Of a stretch of DNA of 64,000 nt, positions 10,147 to 17,860 are shown in pieces; position 1 is the stretch's first letter, and every line of letters begins with the position of its first letter. The notes under the pieces are model-generated. The model was not told the origin of the DNA and searched no databases. It worked only from the letters and a program-made list of their open reading frames with translations. Origin of the DNA: Cytobacillus massiliigabonensis (lineage in GTDB: Bacteria > Bacillota > Bacilli > Bacillales > Cytobacillaceae); assembly GCF_900199725.1 (NCBI RefSeq), contig NZ_LT904904.1:1195377-1259376 (forward strand), read 5' to 3'. A program made the translations under genes and the position numbers.

Positions 10147-10178
10147 AAAAAGTCCTCCTTTTGTGGAGGGCTTTTTTA
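10147..10178 (+). terminator. tyrS terminator
   Basis: AGTCCTCC pairs with GGAGGGCT around a TTTTGT loop, followed by a T-run. Confidence 0.8.
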
Positions 10179-10227
10179 TAATGAAGCACTGTTATAACTG
10201 AATGTTGATTGTACTGTGTTTGAAAAA

Positions 10228-10476
10228 TAAACGGAAAAATTCCGCTTATCGCAGTCAAATCATTGGATTTAGGGCAGTTAAGCGGAAAAACTCCGCTTAT
10301 TGCAGTCAAATCATTGGATTTTGTCTTTTTTAGGGCAATTAACCGGAAAAACTCCGCCTATTTTTGCCATTTCAGCTTTTTTTTATAAAATAAGCGGAAA
10401 AATTCCGCTTATTGCATCAAAATATTTGCTATTTAAGTATCCACTCTATATATTAGCCGGAAATTCTCCGCCTATG
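10228..10476. repeat. Cluster of five small GCGGAA-N-TTCCGC hairpin repeats
   Basis: This 430-base gap between tyrS and rpsD holds five short palindromes of the form AAGCGGAAAAACTCCGCTTAT, near 10231, 10281, 10341, 10391 and 10453. The first two share the spacer GCAGTCAAATCATTGGATTT. The variants keep pairing (for example CCGG...CCGC forms with changed flanks). There is no convincing gene in the gap. Confidence 0.8.
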
Positions 10477-10536
10477 GATCCTCATTTATTCACGAAAATC
10501 AACAATGAGTAATAACAGAGTTAGAGTTAATAACAA

Positions 10537-10566
10537 AAGAAACCCGCCGTAATGGCAGGTTTCTTT
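10537..10566 (-). terminator. rpsD terminator
   Basis: On the minus strand AAAGAAACCTGCC pairs with GGCGGGTTTCTTT, followed by T-rich sequence. Confidence 0.75.
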
Positions 10567-10576
10567 AGAAAATCTA

Positions 10577-11179
10577 TTAACGAGAGTAGAATTCTACGAT
10601 TAGTGATTCGTTAATTTCAGCAGGAAGTTCAGAACGCTCTGGTAAGCGAGTGAAAGTTCCTTCTAATTTATCAGCATCGAAAGTTACGAAGTCAGGAACG
10701 AAGTTGTTAACTTCGATTGCTTCTTTAACGATGTCAAGGTTGCGAGATTTTTCGCGAAGTGTAATTGTTTGACCAGGTGCTACGCGGTATGATGGGATAT
10801 CAACACGACGTCCATCAACCATGATGTGTCCGTGGTTAACAATTTGACGAGCTTGACGGCGAGTACGAGCAAGACCTAAACGATAAACAACGTTGTCAAG
10901 ACGTGATTCTAAAAGAATCATGAAGTTTTCACCGTGTTTACCAGCCATTTTGCCAGCTTTATCAAATAAGTTACGGAATTGGCGCTCATTTACACCATAC
11001 ATATGACGAAGCTTTTGCTTCTCTTGTAATTGTAAACCGTACTCAGATAATTTTTTACGTTGGTTTGGACCATGTTGTCCAGGAGCGTAAGGACGCTTTT
11101 CTAATTCTTTACCAGTACCGCTTAGTGAAATACCAAGACGACGTGATAATTTCCAGCTTGGGCCAGTATAACGAGCCAT
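10577..11179 (-). CDS. rpsD: 30S ribosomal protein S4
   Basis: S4 binds 16S rRNA early in small-subunit assembly and, in Bacillus, represses its own mRNA. The 200 residues begin [10 protein letters not shown]; the S4 RNA-binding domain lies near 90-155 ([22 protein letters not shown]). The ATG at 11179 is preceded by AGGAGGAG. It stands alone with its own promoter and long leader, as in B. subtilis. A CXXC zinc motif is absent, as in most Bacillus S4 proteins. Confidence 0.97.
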   Translation of the reverse strand: MARYTGPSWKLSRRLGISLSGTGKELEKRPYAPGQHGPNQRKKLSEYGLQLQEKQKLRHMYGVNERQFRNLFDKAGKMAGKHGENFMILLESRLDNVVYRLGLARTRRQARQIVNHGHIMVDGRRVDIPSYRVAPGQTITLREKSRNLDIVKEAIEVNNFVPDFVTFDADKLEGTFTRLPERSELPAEINESLIVEFYSR

Positions 11180-11182
11180 GAA

Positions 11183-11370
11183 TGACTCCTCCTTTAATGT
11201 TTTTATTTTGTAAAATAAAAACAGATGCACGCAACGTTCATGTCCATTTTGTTTTCATGTACCTTCGCTCCAGCAGCAGGGAGTTACGCAGTACCCCATC
11301 ATCAGGAATCCGATTGAGGAACAAAATGAGAGCATCAAGGCGCTCACATAGGCTGCAATATTTTACACAA
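11183..11370 (-). promoter_or_regulatory. Long rpsD leader, candidate S4 autoregulatory RNA
   Basis: About 190 transcribed bases separate the promoter from rpsD. They contain no gene, and short complementary blocks are visible. B. subtilis rpsD is known to be repressed by S4 binding its leader; I infer the same here from position and length, not from a verified fold. Confidence 0.6.
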
Positions 11371-11375
11371 AGAGT

Positions 11376-11405
11376 ATTATATAATTATTTGTGATTAAAA
11401 GTCAA
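11376..11405 (-). promoter_or_regulatory. Promoter of rpsD
   Basis: The minus strand reads TTGACT, an 18-base spacer, then TATAAT, close to the SigA consensus. Confidence 0.8.
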
Positions 11406-11467
11406 GGTGTATTTTCTCAGGTGTAAAATTGAATATCAAACTTTTTTACTATCCCCCTATTTAAATA

Positions 11468-11476
11468 TGGTATAAT
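11468..11476 (+). promoter_or_regulatory. Extended -10 promoter element before the 198-residue membrane protein
   Basis: TGGTATAAT is a perfect extended -10 about 40 bases upstream of the ATG. No strong -35 is seen. Confidence 0.55.
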
Positions 11477-11514
11477 AACGATAGAAGTGAACTGATAATA
11501 AAGAGTGGTTTTAA

Positions 11515-12111
11515 ATGAAAGAATCATTGAAAGAAAAGCGTATCCGGTTTGTATTAATCGGTTTTTTTATTTTTTTAGTTATTGGCGCATTTTTATATCG
11601 CTTTGAATTGAGGGAAACTCAAGATAAGGACTATTCTCCTCCTTTAGCCCTTGTTTTAAAGAAGAGTGCGGATATGAATGATAATCCAGTTATTGCATTG
11701 TACGAATATAAAAACGGCAAACATATTTTGGCTGTCTATGAAATTGAAAGAACGAATAGGTATAAATTTAATGCGATGCATGTAATTGAACTAAAAGAAG
11801 CTCCCGAACAAATCTCGCCTGATAGGAGAGATGAGGGGATATGGGTTAAAGCTAATAAGAACTGGACGTATTATTCTCCAAATTTACATGAAGAAGAGAG
11901 AGAGCTTGAACATAGAATAGCGAATTCTACTTCTGAAACCTCCTACAGCTTTGATGACAAGAGGGCGATTTTAACTATAGACAGCAAACATTCTATAGTC
12001 TTGGAGAAAGGTGAGAAGCCAACAGGATTATTTGCTTTATCCGAAGATAGATCAGTATGGCTTGTCATTACAGAAAGAAATATAAAAATAGCTGCGATTG
12101 ATACGAAATAG
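11515..12111 (+). CDS. Membrane-anchored protein of unknown function
   Basis: I do not recognise this 198-residue protein. It has a basic N-terminus (KESLKEKRIR), one hydrophobic segment (about 11-28) that could be an anchor or uncleaved signal, and a polar extracytoplasmic domain rich in beta-strand-like segments (VIALYEYKNGKHILAVYEIE; SYSFDDKRAILTIDSKHSIVLE). No Cys residues or enzymatic motif are seen. An extended -10 precedes it. The diguanylate cyclase gene starts 114 bases later on the same strand with no clear terminator between, so the two may be co-transcribed. No function is offered. Confidence 0.75.
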   Translation: MKESLKEKRIRFVLIGFFIFLVIGAFLYRFELRETQDKDYSPPLALVLKKSADMNDNPVIALYEYKNGKHILAVYEIERTNRYKFNAMHVIELKEAPEQISPDRRDEGIWVKANKNWTYYSPNLHEEERELEHRIANSTSETSYSFDDKRAILTIDSKHSIVLEKGEKPTGLFALSEDRSVWLVITERNIKIAAIDTK

Positions 12112-12225
12112 ACAAAAATATGCGGGAAATTTCAGATAAATATATATATAATGGATATGTAAGAAAATGCAATTTTCATTTCGTAGCAATAGGGAATAGT
12201 TATTACTAATAGGTGATGATTAAAG

Positions 12226-14091
12226 ATGGAACAGCTCGAACAAAAATTGATAATGAAATTAAAAAGTCATTTTTTAGATATCATTGATATAGAAAATGGC
12301 TTATTACATTTTGATGAAATTTTAATATCCATGCTCCATATAGTAAAAGAAGTAACAGGAGCAATGGATGCTTCTTTTTTCAGCATGAATGAGTGGAACA
12401 AGCAATTACTTATGGAAGCATCAACAATTATAGATAAAAAGCCATCTGTTATTCCACCTTCCTTATCTGATTATGATTTCCAAAGAACAGTCATAAGACA
12501 ACAGCTTCCTGGATTTGAAGAATATAACCTCATTCTGCTACTAAAGAAGGATGAACAGTCTCAAGGCTGTTTAGCAATAAAAGGAGCTCATGAAACTTTC
12601 ATCCGTTTTTCAGATGATGTTCTTGAAAAAATAAGCGAAGAGTGTGCGCGTTTTTTGCATACGGCAAGATATTTTGTGAAAACCATATTAGAAGAAAGAA
12701 GATATAAACAGCTCTATCGAGTTACGGAGAAATTTCATTCCTCCATGAATATGGATGATGTACTGGGTGAAATCATCTGTACATTACAGGAAGTATACCC
12801 AACCTTTACTTATTATCTTCTTTTATCACATGACAATAATAAACTTGAAGATTTGCCGATTAAGGACCTAGAATATGATAGTGAAAATATTGCTGCCATG
12901 CAGGCTTATGTAACAGGAGTCCCTCAATTTGAAGATTCTCTTCACGAAAAAAGATCGGTGCTGTATGCACCTTTAAAAGGGAAGCAGGGAGTATATGGGG
13001 TACTGCAAGTAATTGCACCAAATTCAATTGTATTTCCAAATAATGAGGTTGAGTTCATTACCCTCTTAGCAAATACAGCGGGGACTGCACTTGAAAATGC
13101 GCAGCTTTATCAGCAATCTAAGCGCTTAATTAAGGATCTTCAGCTAATTAATGAAACTTCTCATCGCCTAAACTCGAATTTACGATTAGCTGAGACTATG
13201 GCATTTATTACAGAGCAGATTATTCAATCATTTGATGCAGAAGAAGTCGGTTTTATATTGTTTTCGAAGGATTATAAGGAATTAAAAGTATTACAAGGAA
13301 GTACTGAATTTTTTCAGCAGAAAGAAGCGAGACTGTATATTGAGTTTATAAAAAGAAAAGTAGAAGCTGACGAGGAAGCTCTTTTTATCGGGGATTTCAA
13401 TCTAGAAGGCGAGAGTAGACCTGCATGTTATAAGTCAATTATGGCGGTTCCTATGACACAGTCAGGCGTGCTGAAGGGCATAGCAATAGTTATGCATCAA
13501 TCACCATACCATTTCTCTTTTGAAACGTTTAAACTGCTGCAATCACTTGTTCATCATTCTACACTTGCATTTACTAACTCAATACTAAGAGAAGAGCTTG
13601 AGAAAATGGTTGTCACAGACCACTTAACAAAACTATACTCTCGAAGCTATCTGGACGATAAAATTCACCAATCCATGAATGAGGACCATGAGGGGACATT
13701 CATGATGATTGACATTGATAATTTTAAATTGATAAATGATACATTTGGCCATCAAGTAGGTGATGATGTCATTATTCAGGTTGCTGATCTGATCAATGCG
13801 AATATAAGAGGTTCTGACATTGGTGCAAGGTGGGGAGGAGAAGAGCTGGCAATTTATTTGCCGGGAGTATCTTTAAATGCAGGCCTGGTAATAGCGGAAA
13901 GACTTGTAAAAAGAGTTTCTGAAAGCACTGAGCCGCAAGTAACGATTTCATGTGGTGTTTCACATTGGAATAGAGGACGTTATGATTCCTATCCAACCTT
14001 ATTTAAACGTGCTGATAAAGCGCTATATATAGCAAAGCAAACTGGGAAAAATAAGGTCGTTGTTCAAGAACACGAAGAAGGCAATAAATAA
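12226..14091 (+). CDS. dgcP: GAF-GGDEF diguanylate cyclase (DgcP/YtrP-like)
   Basis: It would make cyclic di-GMP from two GTP. The 621 residues hold GAF-like sensory regions (about 20-150, 170-295, 310-450) and a C-terminal GGDEF domain beginning TDHLTKLYSRSYLD. The active-site loop is GGEEL at 537-541, with Leu in place of the usual Phe. RGSD lies five residues upstream, the normal place of the RxxD inhibitory site. There is no membrane segment. Position after rpsD and before ytsP and refZ matches B. subtilis ytrP (dgcP). The Leu variant keeps both acidic residues, so activity is likely but not certain. Confidence 0.85.
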   Translation: MEQLEQKLIMKLKSHFLDIIDIENGLLHFDEILISMLHIVKEVTGAMDASFFSMNEWNKQLLMEASTIIDKKPSVIPPSLSDYDFQRTVIRQQLPGFEEYNLILLLKKDEQSQGCLAIKGAHETFIRFSDDVLEKISEECARFLHTARYFVKTILEERRYKQLYRVTEKFHSSMNMDDVLGEIICTLQEVYPTFTYYLLLSHDNNKLEDLPIKDLEYDSENIAAMQAYVTGVPQFEDSLHEKRSVLYAPLKGKQGVYGVLQVIAPNSIVFPNNEVEFITLLANTAGTALENAQLYQQSKRLIKDLQLINETSHRLNSNLRLAETMAFITEQIIQSFDAEEVGFILFSKDYKELKVLQGSTEFFQQKEARLYIEFIKRKVEADEEALFIGDFNLEGESRPACYKSIMAVPMTQSGVLKGIAIVMHQSPYHFSFETFKLLQSLVHHSTLAFTNSILREELEKMVVTDHLTKLYSRSYLDDKIHQSMNEDHEGTFMMIDIDNFKLINDTFGHQVGDDVIIQVADLINANIRGSDIGARWGGEELAIYLPGVSLNAGLVIAERLVKRVSESTEPQVTISCGVSHWNRGRYDSYPTLFKRADKALYIAKQTGKNKVVVQEHEEGNK

Positions 14092-14095
14092 GACT

Positions 14096-14130
14096 GGACC
14101 AATTGCTCTAAAAGCGGTTGGTCCTTATTT
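14096..14130 (+). terminator. dgcP terminator
   Basis: GGACCAA pairs with TTGGTCC around a 20-base loop that can extend the stem, followed by TTATTTAT. The T-run is imperfect. Confidence 0.6.
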
Positions 14131-14238
14131 ATGTCTGAGGTTGATCAAAGGGTAGCCTTATTTGTTCCCATAAATTACTTTCCAAATTGTTTGGATTATC
14201 ATATGATAATACCGGGAATGTTTTTTATATTTTAAAAA

Positions 14239-14255
14239 TTGAAAGCGTTTACAAT
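14239..14255 (+). promoter_or_regulatory. Perfect cre (CcpA site) before megL
   Basis: TTGAAAGCGTTTACAAT matches the 17-base cre pattern WTGNAARCGNWWWCAWW at every position. It ends just before the ribosome site of megL, downstream of any likely promoter, a placement that usually gives repression by roadblock. Confidence 0.85.
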
Positions 14256-14272
14256 GAGGAGGGATCAGAATA

Positions 14273-15460
14273 ATGGCAGATACGAACTCAGCAAAGATTG
14301 AAACTAAAGTTATTCACGAAGGATATGATTCAGAAAAATATAGTGGAAGTTTAGCACCGCCCATTTTTCAAACATCAACCTTTACATTCGAAACAGCTGA
14401 GCAAGGAGAAAGACGGTTTTCTGGAGAAGAAACAGGCTATATTTATTCAAGACTTGGCAATCCAACAGTGACTATGCTTGAGGAAAGAATGGCTACTCTA
14501 GAATATGGAGAAGCAGCTCTAGCGTTTAGTTCTGGAATGGCAGCTGTTTCAGCAATCCTGCTTGGATTAACGAAAACCGGTGACCATATTTTGTGCTCGC
14601 AAGGAGTTTATGGCTGCACATACGGTTTATTAGAGATGATGGATGAAAAATATAAAATTAGCCATGATTTTTCGGCTATGGAATCAAAGGAACAATTATT
14701 ACAAGCGCTTCGTCCAGAAACAGTTTGTATTTATGTGGAAACACCTATCAATCCTACAATGAAACTAGTAGATTTACAAATGATTGGGGAAGTTGGTAAA
14801 GAAAAGGGGATCCCTGTTGTAGTAGATAATACATTCTGTTCCCCATACTTGCAAAACCCGATTATCCTTGGATGTGATATCGTTATCCATAGTGCGACAA
14901 AATATATATGCGGGCATGGGGATGTAATCGCAGGAATTGCCGTTGGAAAAAAAGAGTTTATTGGGGAAATAGCGATGACAACACAAAAGGATATCGGAGG
15001 CGTCATTTCTCCGTTTGATGCGTGGCTTTTGCTTCGTGGGTTAAAAACACTGGCAGTAAGAATGGATCGTCATTGCGAAAATGCAGCAAAGTTAGCAGAT
15101 TTTTTACTAAGCCATCCAAAGGTAGCTGACGTATTTTATCCTGGTGATGAACAAAATCCAGATTTTCAAATAGCACAAAAGCAGATGAGAAAACCTGGTG
15201 GATTAATTTCCTTTACGTTAAATGGTAATAAAGCAACTGCACAAGCACTTATGAATGAGCTTAAGCTCATTAAAATTGCTGTCAGTCTTGGCGATGCAGA
15301 AACATTGATTCAGCACCCTGCAACAATGACACATGCAGTAGTACCGAAAGAATCCAGAGAAATGATGGGAATTGACGACACTCTTCTTAGATTATCCGTT
15401 GGTCTGGAATCCTGGGAAGATATTCGCAATGATCTGGAGCAAGCATTAAATAAAATCTAA
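14273..15460 (+). CDS. megL: Methionine gamma-lyase (PLP, Cys/Met metabolism family)
   Basis: This PLP enzyme would split methionine into methanethiol, 2-oxobutanoate and ammonia. The 395 residues show the Cys/Met metabolism fold: the phosphate-contacting SRLGNPT, SSGMAA, and the PLP lysine K210 in HSATKYICGHGD. The cysteine in QGVYGCTYG occupies the place of the active-site Cys that distinguishes methionine gamma-lyases from cystathionine enzymes. GAGGAGGGA precedes the ATG. Convergent to it lies a methionine sulfoxide reductase gene. A cre site just upstream suggests it is used when preferred sugars run out. Cystathionine gamma-lyase is the main alternative. Confidence 0.82.
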   Translation: MADTNSAKIETKVIHEGYDSEKYSGSLAPPIFQTSTFTFETAEQGERRFSGEETGYIYSRLGNPTVTMLEERMATLEYGEAALAFSSGMAAVSAILLGLTKTGDHILCSQGVYGCTYGLLEMMDEKYKISHDFSAMESKEQLLQALRPETVCIYVETPINPTMKLVDLQMIGEVGKEKGIPVVVDNTFCSPYLQNPIILGCDIVIHSATKYICGHGDVIAGIAVGKKEFIGEIAMTTQKDIGGVISPFDAWLLLRGLKTLAVRMDRHCENAAKLADFLLSHPKVADVFYPGDEQNPDFQIAQKQMRKPGGLISFTLNGNKATAQALMNELKLIKIAVSLGDAETLIQHPATMTHAVVPKESREMMGIDDTLLRLSVGLESWEDIRNDLEQALNKI

Positions 15461-15463
15461 GTA

Positions 15464-15503
15464 AAAAAGGGGACAATGATTAAAAATCATTGTCCCCTTT
15501 TTT
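15464..15503. terminator. Bidirectional terminator between megL and ytsP
   Basis: AAAAAGGGGACAATGATT pairs with AATCATTGTCCCCTTTTTT, an almost perfect long stem flanked by A and T runs. Confidence 0.9.
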
Positions 15504-15505
15504 AC

Positions 15506-15985
15506 CTATAAAAACTTGATTAAAACATCAACAAACTCTTCTAATTTCTGCTGGTCAAGCTCGTCGAAACGGTTCTTTTCAGGAGAATCAATATCTAAAA
15601 CACCGATTATCTGGCCATTCTTTACAAGCGGAACAACAATTTCTGATTGTGAAGCGGCATCACAGGCGATATGTCCAGGAAATAGATTTACATCTTCCAC
15701 ACGAACAGTTTCTAATGATTTAGCGGAAGTTCCGCAAACTCCCCTTCCGAGAGGAATTCTAACGCAAGCTGGAAGTCCTTGAAAGGGACCTAGTACGAGT
15801 TCCTTGTCCTCAAGAAGATAAAAGCCCACCCAGTTGATACGATCTAAAAATAGGTTTAAAAGAGCAGATGCATTACTTAAATTTGCCATTCGGTTTGACT
15901 CGCCTTCCAGTAACGCGGCTAGCTGCTTTATGACTAAATTGTAGTTTTCCTCGCGGGTTCCTCTGTATGCTTCGACATTGAACAT
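15506..15985 (-). CDS. ytsP: Free methionine-(R)-sulfoxide reductase, GAF type (YtsP)
   Basis: It reduces free methionine-R-sulfoxide to methionine with thiols. The protein is one GAF domain (159 residues) with the three family cysteines: ACVRIP, GRGVCGTSA and HIACDAASQSEIVVPL. AGGTGATTT precedes the ATG. It sits next to methionine gamma-lyase, so both act on the free methionine pool, and upstream of refZ as in B. subtilis. The generic GAF domain alternative is unlikely because all three cysteines are kept. Confidence 0.92.
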   Translation of the reverse strand: MFNVEAYRGTREENYNLVIKQLAALLEGESNRMANLSNASALLNLFLDRINWVGFYLLEDKELVLGPFQGLPACVRIPLGRGVCGTSAKSLETVRVEDVNLFPGHIACDAASQSEIVVPLVKNGQIIGVLDIDSPEKNRFDELDQQKLEEFVDVLIKFL

Positions 15986-16157
15986 GAATAAATCACCTAA
16001 CTTCCTAAAATATTAATTAGATTATAGCAAAACTAGAAGAAATAAGTGAAACTTTGTCGAGAATTATATAAAGGAAAAGGCTAATTAAACAAGAATGTCT
16101 ATATAATAATGAAATTTGTTGGCTAAAATGGCAACTCATTTTGAAAGAGGTGGCTGT

Positions 16158-16790
16158 ATGAAGGGGAATGCCAAAGAAGCAATCGTTCGTGCATCTATTA
16201 ATTTATTTAATGTAAACGGGTTTCACGGAACATCTATAAGGGATATTGCCAAAAAAGCAAATGTAAATCCAGCTAATATTGCCTACTATTTTGATAACAA
16301 GCATGGATTGCTAGAGCATTGTTTTACCATCTTTTTTGAAAGATACGTAAAGGAGATAGAAAACGGCTATAGTTTTCTTGAACAAGGAGCAGTCATTTCC
16401 TTAAAAAAAATGGTGGAGAACATTATGATTTTTCAGTTTGAAAATATTCATTTAACGAGATTAATTCTACGAGAAATATCACTCGATACGCAAATTGTCC
16501 GTGAGATCATGTCCACTTATTTAATGAAAGAAAGGTATTATATTAATAAAGTGATTGAGAGAGGGATGAAGGCAAAAGAGTTTAGGCCTGCGACACCTGA
16601 CTACATTACTTTGCAGCTGAAGGGTCTTTTGAACATGCCATTTTTAAATACACATTATATGAATGAAGTGCTGCATGTTCGTCCAAATGAAAGGTATTTT
16701 GCCGAAAAATATATAAAAGAGGTTTATAAATGGATTGATGGTGTACTCTGTCAAAGTGATTATGTTAGATCTTATTTAGCGGTGAATTGA
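16158..16790 (+). CDS. refZ: TetR-family division regulator RefZ
   Basis: RefZ is a DNA-binding protein that, in B. subtilis, binds sites near the origin and modulates FtsZ assembly during sporulation. The 210 residues begin MKGNAKEAIVRASINLF, followed by the TetR helix-turn-helix TSIRDIAKKANVNPANIAYYF (about 25-45). The ATG at 16158 has AAAGAGGTGG upstream; an earlier in-frame ATG lacks one. The order ytsP-refZ-hisJ-ezrA matches B. subtilis, and ezrA, another FtsZ regulator, is close by. Function is by synteny and length rather than a unique motif. Confidence 0.85.
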   Translation: MKGNAKEAIVRASINLFNVNGFHGTSIRDIAKKANVNPANIAYYFDNKHGLLEHCFTIFFERYVKEIENGYSFLEQGAVISLKKMVENIMIFQFENIHLTRLILREISLDTQIVREIMSTYLMKERYYINKVIERGMKAKEFRPATPDYITLQLKGLLNMPFLNTHYMNEVLHVRPNERYFAEKYIKEVYKWIDGVLCQSDYVRSYLAVN

Positions 16791-16792
16791 TT

Positions 16793-16829
16793 GTGGAAAA
16801 GGAGTCATATTATCTGTTCCTTTTCCACA
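16793..16829. terminator. Bidirectional terminator between refZ and hisJ
   Basis: GTGGAAAAGGA pairs with TCCTTTTCCAC around an A/T-rich loop. The hisJ stop codon lies inside the structure. Confidence 0.75.
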
Positions 16830-17613
16830 ATGGCATCATGCTAAGGCCTTGTCCCAATTCCTTTACTTGATGTGCATCAGAACCATAAATAAGAGGGATT
16901 TTCAATTCTTCTGCTTTTTCAGCTACCCAGTCGGGGGGATAAGCCTCTTTGCAGAGGGGCTTTGAAAAGCCTGCCCCGTTATAGTCAATTTCATAGCCTT
17001 TAACTTTGATAGCTTTTAATATTTCCATTATTTCATTTACAAAAGCATTCTTCACAGGATACTTTTTATGAAACTTTTTTACTAATGTCATATGTCCAAT
17101 CCGTTTTGGCTTATACGGACCTAAATCATAATAAATAGATTGGAGCAAGGTTTTAAAGTAAGCCTGATATACCTCATCAATATTTCCGTATGCTTCAGCC
17201 ATTTGACCGAAAACATCCGGTGAATAATCAAGGCAATCATATCGGTTCCCAAATTTTAAAAAATGAACAGAGAGGATGGCATCATCTAAATATTTGCCGT
17301 ATTGATCAAGAAATTTTTTAGTCTCCTCTTCAAAACCTTCAATAAAATCAACCTCAAGCCCCGTATTAATTTTTATTTTTCCGCTGTAAACAGACTTAAC
17401 CTTGTTAATCTTGCCGAAATAATCTTCTAGTTGCTTAATGTCCATAGAACTGTCTCGTTCTGGAGTAGGATCAATAAATCCAGCAGGCAAAGGAGCGTGC
17501 TCAGTAAAAGAAATTTCTTGAAATCCTAATAATAGTGCTTTTTCCACATATGCTTCAATGGGATCCTGCGTGCCGTGAGGACAAAATGGTGTATGGATAT
17601 GGCCATCTTTCAT
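16810..17613 (-). CDS. hisJ: Histidinol-phosphatase HisJ (PHP family)
   Basis: It removes phosphate from histidinol phosphate, the penultimate step of histidine synthesis. The PHP metal ligands are visible: DGHIHTPFCPHG at residues 3-14, FTEHAPLP near 36, DAILSVHFLK near 115 and YGSDAHQ near 245. The length of 267 matches B. subtilis HisJ (YtvP). It is apart from any his operon, as in B. subtilis, and convergent with refZ. Confidence 0.93.
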   Translation of the reverse strand: MKDGHIHTPFCPHGTQDPIEAYVEKALLLGFQEISFTEHAPLPAGFIDPTPERDSSMDIKQLEDYFGKINKVKSVYSGKIKINTGLEVDFIEGFEEETKKFLDQYGKYLDDAILSVHFLKFGNRYDCLDYSPDVFGQMAEAYGNIDEVYQAYFKTLLQSIYYDLGPYKPKRIGHMTLVKKFHKKYPVKNAFVNEIMEILKAIKVKGYEIDYNGAGFSKPLCKEAYPPDWVAEKAEELKIPLIYGSDAHQVKELGQGLSMMPLWKRNR

Positions 17614-17860
17614 AAGAAATCATTCACCATCCTTAAGTAAGTTGATAAAATCGGAGTGAAATATTTGAAAATTTGTACAATAAAGAGATAAAATGTTTAA
17701 GTGAAGATGCTTTTTCACAATAATTTAGATAAAAAAATGAAATAAATAGTCAAAAAATGTCGTTTACATGGTATCATAAAAACATTGAACTGAACATGAT
17801 TTTAAATATTTACATAGATCATCATATATCGGCTCGGTACAGAACAGGGGGCTTTAAAAA

